Source: Verrucomicrobiota bacterium
Lineage (GTDB): Bacteria; Verrucomicrobiota; Verrucomicrobiia; Verrucomicrobiales; Akkermansiaceae
DNA: 45,050 nucleotides
NCBI GenBank assembly: GCA_018969605.1
Contig: JAGWXY010000012.1
Location: 1 to 45,050 of the forward strand
Reading direction: 5' to 3'
Position numbers and translations under genes: made by a program
Notes under the pieces: model-generated
What the model saw: only the letters and a program-made list of their open reading frames with translations
Told to the model about the DNA's origin: nothing
Database searches by the model: none
Shown here: positions 1 through 6,234 of the stretch, one piece after another
Position numbering within the stretch: position 1 is the stretch's first letter
Layout: each line of letters starts with the position of its first letter

Positions 1-477
1 TGGTGCGGTGGATGAGAGGGTGGGCAGAAGTTCCGGAGAGGAAATTTCCTGCAATTCGCCGCTGGCGCTGTCGACAAGCATCAGTCGCGGGTTGCCGAGA
101 TTTTTGATGGAGGTGGAAATTTTTTCCAATGCGCTTTCGCGGCGTGATTGGTTGGAAGCGGTTTTGATTTCCATCGATGCCGAGCGGTCGAGGATGAGAA
201 CGACTGTGTCGATCGATCCGCTTCCCCAGCCTGTGATTTCGGAAATCACCGGTCGGGCGGCGGCGATGGCGAGGGCGGTGATGCCCAACGCACGGCAGGT
301 GAGAATGACAATGTGGCGCAGTTTTTTTTCACCGCGGTATTGGCGAGTGGCGCTGAGCAGAAATTGCATCGCGGCCCACTGGATGGTTTTGTGGCGGCGG
401 CGATTAACAAGATGAATGACGACCGGCACGGCTGCGGCGAGCAGGAACCAGAGAAGGGATGGGGAGAGGAAAAGCAT
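1..477 (-). CDS. BatA-type membrane protein with N-terminal aerotolerance domain and start of a VWA-like domain (3' end outside window)
   Basis: Reading leftward from ATG at 475-477 the frame stays open to the window edge, so about 159 residues are visible and the C-terminus is missing. The protein starts with MLFLSPSLLWFLLAAAVPVV, a membrane helix, followed by IHLVNRRR, the pattern of the BatA/aerotolerance-regulator N-terminal domain. A second hydrophobic stretch around residues 55-72 precedes VVLILDRSASM, a DxSxS-like metal-ion site typical of VWA domains. The family occurs with MoxR ATPases and DUF58 proteins, which lie upstream here in the same orientation; it is thought to work at the membrane in folding or maturation of envelope proteins. 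No Shine-Dalgarno precedes the start; 19 nt upstream begins one arm of a 38-bp inverted repeat. Family call firm; function inferred. Confidence 0.85.
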   Translation of the reverse strand, partial: MLFLSPSLLWFLLAAAVPVVIHLVNRRRHKTIQWAAMQFLLSATRQYRGEKKLRHIVILTCRALGITALAIAAARPVISEITGWGSGSIDTVVLILDRSASMEIKTASNQSRRESALEKISTSIKNLGNPRLMLVDSASGELQEISSPELLPTLSSTAP

Positions 478-496
478 GGTTTAAGCACCAAGAGAT

Positions 497-534
497 AAGC
501 ACTAAATCTTAAGCACGAAATTCGAAACGAAGAG
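497..534. repeat. Inverted repeat arm 1 (38 bp) of S23 element 1
   Basis: These 38 bases are the exact reverse complement of 1083-1120 (38/38). The core contains CTAAATCTTAAGCACGAAAT. The hexamer AAGCAC recurs at 483, 497 and 511, every 14 nt, so the outer flank also has repeat-like character. The arm lies 19 nt upstream of the batA start codon. Confidence 0.95.
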
Positions 535-549
535 GAAGAGGTTGAAGGG

Positions 550-575
550 CTAAATCTTTAATGTGAAATTCGAAA
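550..575. repeat. Degenerate partial copy of the 38-bp repeat (same orientation as arm 1)
   Basis: These 26 bases match the inner part of arm 1 (from CTAAATCTT to GAAATTCGAAA) at 21 of 26 positions; the differences cluster in the middle. It lies just inside arm 1 and forms an inverted pair with the copy at 681-711. Confidence 0.75.
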
Positions 576-680
576 GGAGATAAGGAAGCGGCGATTGAGA
601 TGTTTTGTTATGAATGGCGCGGGTGCCGGAATGAGATGGATTTGAAATTCGTTATCAGGTCGCATTCTCAAGTCTCTTTG

Positions 681-711
681 TTTCTAATTTCGTGCTTAAG
701 ATTTAGTGCTT
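681..711. repeat. Inner copy of the 38-bp repeat (same orientation as arm 2)
   Basis: These 31 bases match the corresponding part of the right arm (1090-1120) with a single difference, near the left end. The copy ends 9 bases before the stop codon of the broken S23 gene, so the gene is bounded by direct copies (681-711 and 1083-1120), while arm 1 is inverted relative to both. Confidence 0.9.
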
Positions 712-719
712 CAAATCCC

Positions 720-1082
720 CTATTTCGAATTGCGCAGGATGGTGGCGAGGATACGGGTAAGTTCGTCGGATTCTTTGAAAAGGGTTCTCAGGGTGGATTT
801 GGTGGATTTGTTTTCGGATGTTTCGCCCAGCAGGCGCTGTCAGAGTTTGGATTCGCTGGCTTCTTTTTTTGCGATGCGGATGCGAAAAAGAAAGTCCGGT
901 TTCGAAACCGCGTTGTTGGCCTCGATGTAGTTAGCGGCGACTGATCCGGACGAGCGCAAAAGTTGATCGCAATCCGACCATTGAGTCCTCGTCCATTGGG
1001 ACGCGGAGATGCACGATCTCACCTCGAGCGCGAATTGAAACGTGCGTTCTTCCAAATCGTATGCAGGTTCCCGCTCCTCCAT
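720..1082 (-). pseudogene. Four-helix-bundle (S23/IVS-type) protein, broken by an in-frame TGA
   Basis: From ATG at 1080-1082 the frame encodes 80 residues with hallmarks of the 23S-rRNA-IVS/four-helix-bundle family: DLEERTFQFA near the start, QLLRSSGSVAANYIEANNAV in the middle, then FRIRIAKKEASESKL. It then meets TGA (840-842) where relatives have a Trp codon (usually ...YWLRLL). The same frame continues QRLL... for 39 more codons to TAG at 720-722, with family-like content. A TGG-to-TGA change would explain this, so I call it a pseudogene; the truncated product lacks the last helix. The 38-bp repeat arm ends directly at its start codon. A sequencing error or recoding of TGA is less likely. 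Confidence 0.8.
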
Positions 1083-1120
1083 CTCTTCGTTTCGAATTTC
1101 GTGCTTAAGATTTAGTGCTT
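1083..1120. repeat. Inverted repeat arm 2 (38 bp) of S23 element 1
   Basis: Exact reverse complement of 497-534. It abuts the start codon of the S23 pseudogene (1080-1082) on one side and contains the stop codon of the DUF58 gene (1112-1114) on the other, so the last residues of that protein (Lys-His) are read from repeat sequence. Confidence 0.95.
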
Positions 1121-2002
1121 CGATTTAATGAATCTCGCTGTGAGGAAATCGCGCAGGAGTGGCTCGAGCGGCGAGTCGGTGGTGATGAAGCGGTAGTCGC
1201 AGTGCGACTCGGCGCATTCGCGGCGGACGGATGTGAGAAATGAATTGAGACTGCGTTGGTACTCTTCGGCGATGAGTTCCGGTTCGGCGACGATGGTGGT
1301 TTTGGTTTCCATATCGACGAAGCGGTGGGGGCGTTCGAAATCGAAATCAATTTCCGCGCGGTCCATCACATGGAAGACCGAGACATCGTGCTTTTGTTGC
1401 TGGAGGTGGCGAAGGGCGTTGCCGAGTGGTGCGGTGTCGGCTAGGAGGTCGGAAAGGATCACGACGAAGGAGCGACGCGGGGCTTTCGATGCGATTGCGT
1501 GAAGGGCGCTGGCGAGGCCTGTTTCGCCGGCGGGTGCGATCGAATCGAGCGCGGAAAAAATCCGTTCGAGGTGGGCGGCGCGGCGGCTGGGCGGGATCTC
1601 GAGTTGAAGTTTTTCGGCGCAGACGGAGAGGCCCGCGGCGTCGCCTTGGTTGACGAGCAAATAGGCGAGCGATGCGGCGATGCGGCGGGCGAATTCGAAT
1701 TTTGATTCGCCGTCGCTTTGGAAGTCCATCGAGCCGGACGCATCGACCACAAAGATCGCGCGCATGTTGGTGTCGGCTTCGTATTCCTTGATGTAAAATC
1801 GATCCGAGCGCGCGAAGGCTTTCCAGTCGAGCCGGCGGGTATCATCGCCGGGGACATACTTGCGGTACTCGGCGAATTCGACCGATGAGCCGCGGTGTGG
1901 CGAGCGGTGGCGGCCGGCCATGTTGCCGGTCATTGCGATGCGTGCCTCGACAGGAAGCGAGGAGAGGCGTGAGAGAAGAGCGTTATCGATGAAATCGTAC
2001 AC
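1112..2002 (-). CDS. DUF58 protein of a MoxR/VWA operon
   Basis: A 296-residue protein starting with GTG (2000-2002). Near the N-terminus are the motifs AGRHRSPHRGSSVEFAEYR and GDDTRRLDWKAFARSDRFY, diagnostic of DUF58. The VWA-like part follows with FVVDASGSMDF (MIDAS-like DxSxS). DUF58 proteins are encoded with MoxR AAA+ ATPases and membrane VWA proteins, exactly as here (moxR upstream, batA downstream), and the set is proposed to act as a chaperone-like system on periplasmic or membrane targets. The C-terminus (KSKH) runs into the 38-bp repeat, so the natural end may have been altered by insertion of the element. No clear Shine-Dalgarno precedes the GTG. Confidence 0.88.
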   Translation of the reverse strand: MYDFIDNALLSRLSSLPVEARIAMTGNMAGRHRSPHRGSSVEFAEYRKYVPGDDTRRLDWKAFARSDRFYIKEYEADTNMRAIFVVDASGSMDFQSDGESKFEFARRIAASLAYLLVNQGDAAGLSVCAEKLQLEIPPSRRAAHLERIFSALDSIAPAGETGLASALHAIASKAPRRSFVVILSDLLADTAPLGNALRHLQQQKHDVSVFHVMDRAEIDFDFERPHRFVDMETKTTIVAEPELIAEEYQRSLNSFLTSVRRECAESHCDYRFITTDSPLEPLLRDFLTARFIKSKH

Positions 2003-2019
2003 TTGGGAGAGTCAAGAGG

Positions 2020-2039
2020 CCAGAGGCAAGAATCCAGAA
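2020..2039. repeat. Inverted repeat arm (20 bp), S23 element 2, left
   Basis: CCAGAGGCAAGAATCCAGAA on the plus strand pairs with 2465-2484 at 19 of 20 positions. It lies 17 nt upstream of the DUF58 GTG start in transcript direction. A related half-copy (ATCAAGATTCCAGA, 2063-2076) covers the 3' end of the S23 gene. Confidence 0.9.
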
Positions 2040-2063
2040 AGAGAAGAGGGAGAAAGGCGGCAA

Positions 2064-2447
2064 TCAAGATTCCAGATGAAGAGGAGGTGAGGGCTTTAGG
2101 TGTCCGATGAAACCGCTCAACATTCGTGAGATTTCCCGCGTTTCTTCAATCATGGCATCCGTATTGGCAAATGGTTTGGTCTTCAATTCTCGGCAGACTT
2201 CGCGATGAATCATCAATTGCGTGCTAAGTTCACCACACGAGCCTTTGCTGTAGCTCAGGAACCTCACGAAATCCGCATCGGAAGCCCTCTCCGCTCCTTC
2301 TGCGATGTTTGAGGGAATTGAAATCGCAGAGCGTTGAATTTGATCCTTGAGCGCGAATTCTTGCGACTTGTGCGATGCGACGCAGACATTTACCGCCAAT
2401 CGGCATCCACGCTTCCAGACATCAAGATTTTCAAAGTTATGGTCCAT
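2064..2447 (-). CDS. Four-helix-bundle protein (S23/23S-rRNA-IVS family)
   Basis: An intact 127-residue protein. NLDVWKRGCRLAVNVCVASH, FALKDQIQRSAISIPSNIAEG and DFVRFLSYSKGSCGELSTQL are hallmark segments of this family (helix 1; the conserved Q-x-x-R-S-x-x-S-I-x-x-N-I-x-E-G signature; helix 3 with Gly-Ser-x-x-E). Usual length is 115-130 residues, so it is complete. Family members occur as ORFs in 23S rRNA intervening sequences and are structurally related to the Avd accessory protein of diversity-generating retroelements; function is unknown, though nucleic-acid binding is suspected. It is co-directional with moxR and DUF58. Start ATG at 2445-2447. Confidence 0.9.
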   Translation of the reverse strand: MDHNFENLDVWKRGCRLAVNVCVASHKSQEFALKDQIQRSAISIPSNIAEGAERASDADFVRFLSYSKGSCGELSTQLMIHREVCRELKTKPFANTDAMIEETREISRMLSGFIGHLKPSPPLHLES

Positions 2448-2464
2448 GATGAGCAGTGTCTTGA

Positions 2465-2484
2465 TTCTGGATTCTTGTCTCTGG
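2465..2484. repeat. Inverted repeat arm (20 bp), S23 element 2, right
   Basis: Pairs with 2020-2039 at 19 of 20 positions. In the operon mRNA the two arms would form a stem with the whole S23 gene in the loop. It lies 12 nt after the moxR stop codon. Confidence 0.9.
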
Positions 2485-2496
2485 TTTCTTTTTTTC

Positions 2497-3519
2497 TCAC
2501 TCCTCGCGTGATTCGCGGATCAGGCGTTCAACGATTTTTTTGGAATTCATGCCTTGAGATTCCGCGTTGAAGTTGGTGATGACCCGGTGGTTGAGAACGG
2601 CGGGGGCGATGGCTTCGAGGTCTTCGAGCGAGGCCATGTAGGATCCGCGGAGGGCGGCGCGGGATTTTGCGCCGAGGACTAGGTACTGGACAGCGCGGGG
2701 TCCGGCACCCCAGGCGACCGAGTCGTTGATCCATGCGGGGGTGTCCGTTTGGCCCGGGCGAGTTTTGCGTACGAGGCGAACGGCGGCCTGATACACATGC
2801 TCCGGGACGGGAAGTCGTCGCACGAGTTGTTGGCAGGCGAGGATTTTTGGTCCGTCGATCAGTTTCTCGAGTGGTGTGGCGTGGCCGCCGGTGGTTTCAC
2901 GGGCGATGCGGGTTTCCTCTTCGAGCGAGGGGTAGCCGACTTCGATGAGGAACATGAAGCGGTCGAGTTGCGCTTCGGGCAGCGGGTAAGTGCCTTCCTG
3001 TTCAATCGGATTTTGAGTTGCGAGGACGAAAAATGGCGAGGGCAGCGGGTAGGTTTTGCCGAGGACGGTGACCTTGTTTTCCTGCATCGCCTCTAGCATG
3101 GCTGATTGTGTTTTGGCGGGCGCGCGGTTGATTTCATCGGCGAGTACCATGTGGGAAAAGACCGGGCCTTTGATGAACTCGAATTCCCTGCGGCCGCCAG
3201 CGCCGGATTCCTGGATGATGTCGGTGCCGGTGATGTCGGCGGGCATCAGGTCGGGGGTGAACTGGATGCGGTTGAAGGTGAGGTCGAAGGTTTGGGCGAC
3301 CGAGGAAACGAGCAAGGTTTTGGCAAGGCCGGGGACGCCCATGAGCAGCGCGTGCCCTTTGGCGAAGAGGCAGATCGCAAGCTGCTCGATCACCTGTTCC
3401 TGGCCGATGATCACCTTGCCGATTTCTTGGCGAAGGACTTGATGGATTTTTCCAAGTTCGTCGATGGCGGCGACATCGTCTTCGGGAAGTTGCGGGGGGG
3501 AGTCGGTGTGGGATTCCAT
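2497..3519 (-). CDS. moxR: MoxR-family AAA+ ATPase
   Basis: 340 residues from ATG at 3517-3519. The frame is open further upstream, but only from this Met does it match the family (DELGKIHQVLRQEIGKVIIG). Motifs in order: IGQEQVIEQL, Walker A GVPGLAKT, QFTPDLMPADITGTD, Walker B region VLADEINRAPAKTQSAMLEAM, sensor ATQNPIEQEGTYPLPEAQLDRF. MoxR ATPases remodel substrate proteins together with VWA-domain partners; here the DUF58 and BatA proteins downstream are the likely partners, and the Asp/Ser-rich MIDAS sites of those partners fit. It is the first gene of the operon, so the promoter should lie in 3520-3660, near that of the divergent toxin-antitoxin pair. Confidence 0.93.
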   Translation of the reverse strand: MESHTDSPPQLPEDDVAAIDELGKIHQVLRQEIGKVIIGQEQVIEQLAICLFAKGHALLMGVPGLAKTLLVSSVAQTFDLTFNRIQFTPDLMPADITGTDIIQESGAGGRREFEFIKGPVFSHMVLADEINRAPAKTQSAMLEAMQENKVTVLGKTYPLPSPFFVLATQNPIEQEGTYPLPEAQLDRFMFLIEVGYPSLEEETRIARETTGGHATPLEKLIDGPKILACQQLVRRLPVPEHVYQAAVRLVRKTRPGQTDTPAWINDSVAWGAGPRAVQYLVLGAKSRAALRGSYMASLEDLEAIAPAVLNHRVITNFNAESQGMNSKKIVERLIRESREE

Positions 3520-3626
3520 GTCTGGGGTAGGATGCCAAGCTAGGTTCGCACGGGTTTTTGTCCAGAAGTGATCTTGGTACAGGGGTGGGGGCAGGGATTT
3601 ACAACTTGTCGGTTCCAATCGCCGGA

Positions 3627-3659
3627 TTGACAATTCAGCTAGGAAATGCCATTTATATT
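3627..3659 (+). promoter_or_regulatory. Possible promoter of the AbrB/PIN pair
   Basis: TTGACA at 3627-3632 is a perfect -35 hexamer. An AT-rich stretch ATTTATATT at 3651-3659 could give a -10, but spacing is 18-21 nt depending on the hexamer chosen. The start codon follows at 3663, so the transcript would be nearly leaderless. Weak call because of the spacing. Confidence 0.35.
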
Positions 3660-3662
3660 ACC

Positions 3663-3926
3663 ATGCAAATCACGCTTGATCGCATGAGTCGGATTGTGGT
3701 GCCCAAGGCCATCCGGGATCGTTTTGCGCTGAAGCCTGGCGACGATATGGAAATCACCGTTGAGCCGGATGGGATTCGGCTACGCCCGGCGTCCCCGGCA
3801 TCGTCGCTTGCTGAGGAAAGCGGAATTCTTGTTTGCTCCAGTGAAGTTCCGCCATCGGCGTGGGACATCGGGGCATTTTTGGAAGAGCAGAGAAAAAATC
3901 GCAGCACTGAGATTGGTGGGCTTTGA
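3663..3926 (+). CDS. AbrB/MazE-like antitoxin (SpoVT-AbrB fold)
   Basis: 87 residues from ATG at 3663. MQITLDRMSRIVVPKAIRDR followed by FALKPGDDMEI is the typical swapped-hairpin AbrB DNA-binding domain (about residues 1-45). The rest, rich in Pro/Ser/Glu, would wrap the toxin and block its active site. It is followed after 3 nt by a PIN-domain gene, the classical antitoxin-toxin order. Such antitoxins bind their own promoter as dimers, more strongly in complex with the toxin. An upstream in-frame extension to 3558 exists but does not resemble the family. Confidence 0.88.
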   Translation: MQITLDRMSRIVVPKAIRDRFALKPGDDMEITVEPDGIRLRPASPASSLAEESGILVCSSEVPPSAWDIGAFLEEQRKNRSTEIGGL

Positions 3927-3929
3927 TTC

Positions 3930-4361
3930 ATGAAAGTCTGTTTTGACACCTCCACTCTCGTTGCTGCTCTGCTTCAGCAACACCCCCATCACGCCATTGC
4001 GTTTCCACGGCTCAAAGCGGTGAAAGATGGCTTGCTGCACGGGTATTTGACGACCCATTGCCTGGCCGAACTTTTCGCCACGCTCACTGCATTACCGCTC
4101 AAGCCCCGTCTGCTTCCAGCCGAGGCCCAGCGCATCATGGGTCAAAGCATCCTTGGGCATTTTGTCCTCATTCCATTGAGCGCCGACCACTACCATGAGG
4201 CCATGAAAATGACGGTCACTGAAAACCTGTCCAGCGGGGCCATCTACGACGCCCTCCATCTCGTCGGTGCTCTCAGTGTCGGTTGCAGCACCCTATACAC
4301 GCTAAATTTGCGCCATTTTCGCTCGCTGGCGCCGGGTGACTCCATCATTGCCTCGCCTTGA
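3930..4361 (+). CDS. PIN-domain ribonuclease toxin (VapC-like)
   Basis: 143 residues. CFDTSTLVAALL (Asp6), LAELFATL (Glu47) and GAIYDALHLVGAL (Asp107) give three of the acidic residues that coordinate Mg2+ in PIN nucleases. The fourth position reads LYTLNLRHF, with Asn126, a known variant in this subfamily. PIN toxins cleave RNA, often tRNA or rRNA. The gene starts 3 nt after its AbrB-type antitoxin, so the two are translationally coupled. The pair sits between the moxR operon and the ribosomal genes, typical of an acquired stabilisation module. Activity is inferred from motifs. Confidence 0.87.
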   Translation: MKVCFDTSTLVAALLQQHPHHAIAFPRLKAVKDGLLHGYLTTHCLAELFATLTALPLKPRLLPAEAQRIMGQSILGHFVLIPLSADHYHEAMKMTVTENLSSGAIYDALHLVGALSVGCSTLYTLNLRHFRSLAPGDSIIASP

Positions 4362-4583
4362 AGTGTTTTTTACCTCATTTAGGCAGATCGACGGGATTGT
4401 TGCAGCTTCGTTCACTGGTAGCTTTTTCTCGGGGTGAAGTGCTGCCCCCACTTTTTTGTCCCAAGGAGAAGAAAATTTCCATTTCCGGCTTGCCAGACTG
4501 TTGATGTCTGCTAAACCACCCGCCCCGCAGGGTTTCGGAGACAGTCCGAATGTCCCGAGCAACCACGCGAAACTCCGCACATC
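4362..4583. other. Leader region upstream of rpsM
   Basis: 222 bp between the toxin gene and rpsM. No gene recognised. It includes GTTTCGGAGACAGTCC and other short stems and probably carries the ribosomal-operon promoter and a leader that S4 could bind, as known in other bacteria; no site was pinned down. Confidence 0.3.
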
Positions 4584-4952
4584 ATGGCACGCATCCTAGG
4601 CATTGAAATCCCCAACGAGAAGCGCATCGAAGCTTCTCTTCCCTACATGTTTGGCATTGGCCGACCGACGGCAGCCAAGATTCTCGAGCATGCGGGAATC
4701 GACCCCAACATCCGCACCGGTCAACTCACCGAAGACCAGCTTGTTCGCATTTCCCAAGTTATTCAGACCGAAGGCATCCTCGTCGAAGGCGACCTGCGCC
4801 GTGAGCGTCAGGCCCAGATGAAACGCCTCACCTCGATCAACTGCTATCGTGGCATCCGCCACAAGCGTGGCCTACCCGTCCGCGGTCAGCGCACCCGCAC
4901 CAACGCCCGCACCCGCAAGGGCAAGAAGAAGACCGTGGGCGTCAAGAAGTAA
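4584..4952 (+). CDS. rpsM: 30S ribosomal protein S13
   Basis: 122 residues, full length. [19 protein letters not shown] and the C-terminal [20 protein letters not shown] followed by a basic tail are diagnostic. S13 sits in the head of the 30S subunit and contacts the 50S subunit and P-site tRNA. It is the first gene of an rpsM-rpsK-rpsD cluster. The 222 bases upstream (4362-4583) hold no gene I recognise and probably contain the promoter and leader. The rpmJ and infA genes that often precede rpsM are not visible. Confidence 0.97.
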   Translation: MARILGIEIPNEKRIEASLPYMFGIGRPTAAKILEHAGIDPNIRTGQLTEDQLVRISQVIQTEGILVEGDLRRERQAQMKRLTSINCYRGIRHKRGLPVRGQRTRTNARTRKGKKKTVGVKK

Positions 4953-4971
4953 TCCTATCAATCATTGATTC

Positions 4972-5493
4972 ATGTCCGACCAAGAAACCAATCAGGAAAT
5001 CGAAGCCGAAGTGAAGGCAGCCGCAGCGGCCCCCGCGCCGGAGGCTGTTGCCGAGGCTCCGAAGAAGGAAGCCAAGCGCGACATCTTCGCCGAGATCGGC
5101 GGAGGTGAAGAGGAGATCAAAATTCACAAGGCGAAGGGCTCGAAGAATGTCTCCCGTGGAGTGGTCCATGTGACTGCCACCTTCAACAACACCTTGGTCA
5201 GCGTGACTGATGTGAATGGCAATGCGATCGGCTGGTCGACTGCCGGCAAGATGGGCTTCAAGGGATCTCGCAAGAGCACTGCATACGCCGCTCAGGTGGT
5301 GTCGCAAGACGCCTGCCGCCAAGCGATGGGTCACGGCCTCAAGGAGGTCGATGTCCGCGTCAAGGGTCCGGGTTCCGGTCGTGAGTCTGCAGTTCGCGCC
5401 GTGCAAGGCCTTGGCTTGGAAATCCTTTCCATTCGCGATGTGACTCCGATACCGCACAACGGCTGCCGTCCGAAGAAGGCCCGCCGCGTTTAA
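4972..5493 (+). CDS. rpsK: 30S ribosomal protein S11 with an acidic/Ala-rich N-terminal extension
   Basis: 173 residues, against about 125-130 in most bacteria. The S11 core begins near residue 54 ([20 protein letters not shown]) and runs to [13 protein letters not shown]. The extra N-terminal stretch of about 45-50 residues is rich in Glu, Ala and Pro and probably disordered. The start at 4972 has rpsM 19 nt upstream and no other in-frame Met that fits better before the core. S11 is on the platform of the 30S subunit by the E site. I see no sign of fusion to another domain in the extension. Confidence 0.96.
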   Translation: MSDQETNQEIEAEVKAAAAAPAPEAVAEAPKKEAKRDIFAEIGGGEEEIKIHKAKGSKNVSRGVVHVTATFNNTLVSVTDVNGNAIGWSTAGKMGFKGSRKSTAYAAQVVSQDACRQAMGHGLKEVDVRVKGPGSGRESAVRAVQGLGLEILSIRDVTPIPHNGCRPKKARRV

Positions 5494-5517
5494 TATCCAA
5501 CTTATTTATCTCACAAC

Positions 5518-6129
5518 ATGGCTCGTTACACAGGTCCCCGTACCAAGATCAGCCGCCGGTTTGGCGTCGCACTCTTTGGCTCTTCCAAGGCGCTTGAGCG
5601 TCGCAACTTCCCGCCCGGTCAGCACGGTGTGCGCGCCGGCCGCAAGAAGAAGAGCGAGTACTCCGTCGCACTCGGCGAAAAACAAAAGCTCCGCTTCCAA
5701 TACGGTGTGCTCGAGAAGCAGTTCCGCGGCTACTACGAAGAGGCTGCTAGGCGTCGTGGTGTGACCGGTGTGATCCTTCTCCAATTGCTTGAGACCCGTC
5801 TGGACAATGTTTGCTATCGTGCCGGTTTCGGCAACTCGCGCCAGGCTGCCCGCCAAATCGTCAACCACGGCCACATCCTCGTGAACGGTCGCTGCGTCGA
5901 CATTGCGAGCTATCAAGTCAAGCCAGGCGATGTCATCAAGGTCGGTGCCAAGCCTTCCTCGCAGCAGCTCGTGCTTCGCATGACCGATCTGACCCAATCG
6001 ATGCCTTCGTGCGATTGGCTTAATGTCGACAAGGACAAGCTTGAGGTCACCGTTTCGCGTGTGCCTGAGCGTTCCGACATTGATCCGGTCGTCAACGAGC
6101 AGCTCATCGTCGAGCTTTACTCGCGCTGA
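5518..6129 (+). CDS. rpsD: 30S ribosomal protein S4
   Basis: 203 residues, normal length. MARYTGPRTKISRRFGVALF, the basic segment around residues 30-45, and the S4 domain (LETRLDNVCYRAGFGNSRQA, about residues 90-110) identify it. It lacks the N-terminal zinc cysteines, i.e. the C-minus form. S4 nucleates 30S assembly and in many bacteria represses its own operon by binding the leader. Here rpoA and rplQ, which usually follow, are absent: a terminator and the convergent recF come next. Confidence 0.97.
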   Translation: MARYTGPRTKISRRFGVALFGSSKALERRNFPPGQHGVRAGRKKKSEYSVALGEKQKLRFQYGVLEKQFRGYYEEAARRRGVTGVILLQLLETRLDNVCYRAGFGNSRQAARQIVNHGHILVNGRCVDIASYQVKPGDVIKVGAKPSSQQLVLRMTDLTQSMPSCDWLNVDKDKLEVTVSRVPERSDIDPVVNEQLIVELYSR

Positions 6130-6154
6130 TTTTTATCGGTCATCAATTTCTCCG

Positions 6155-6188
6155 AAAGCCCGGGAATTTCCTGGGCTTTTGTGTTTTT
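6155..6188 (+). terminator. Rho-independent terminator after rpsD
   Basis: AAAGCCCGGG / CCTGGGCTTT pair at 9 of 10 positions around a 5-nt loop, followed by TTGTGTTTTT. It lies 25 nt after the rpsD stop and ends the ribosomal-protein transcript before the convergent recF gene. Confidence 0.88.
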
Positions 6189-6234
6189 CGGGGCAACTAC
6201 GCAAGGCACAAAAACTCACCAAAGGGGCATCAAT

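Larger units (their letters stand above)
497..1120 (-). mobile_element. S23/IVS-like element 1: inverted-repeat-flanked four-helix-bundle pseudogene in the DUF58-batA gap
   Basis: A 624-bp unit bounded by a perfect 38-bp inverted repeat, carrying a disrupted four-helix-bundle gene and two inner partial repeat copies. It fills the gap between the DUF58 gene and batA; its right arm contains the DUF58 stop codon. Intervening sequences in 23S rRNA of Leptospira and other bacteria have the same plan: a long stem from flanking complementary sequence with an S23-type ORF in the loop. Treating this as a mobile unit is inference: there is no transposase, no target duplication that I can define, and no empty site for comparison. 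Confidence 0.5.
2020..2484 (-). mobile_element. S23/IVS-like element 2: inverted-repeat-flanked four-helix-bundle gene in the moxR-DUF58 gap
   Basis: A 465-bp unit bounded by 20-bp inverted repeats (one mismatch) and carrying one intact four-helix-bundle gene. It fits the space between the moxR stop codon (12 nt from the repeat) and the DUF58 start codon (17 nt from the repeat). The repeats differ in sequence from those of element 1 a thousand bases away, so the two are not a simple duplication. Mobility is inferred from architecture only. Confidence 0.5.

Noticed and set aside
8-944. Plus-strand frames of 70-135 aa at the left end
   Set aside because: They are antisense to batA and the S23 pseudogene, with biased Arg/Gly/Phe content and no family features.
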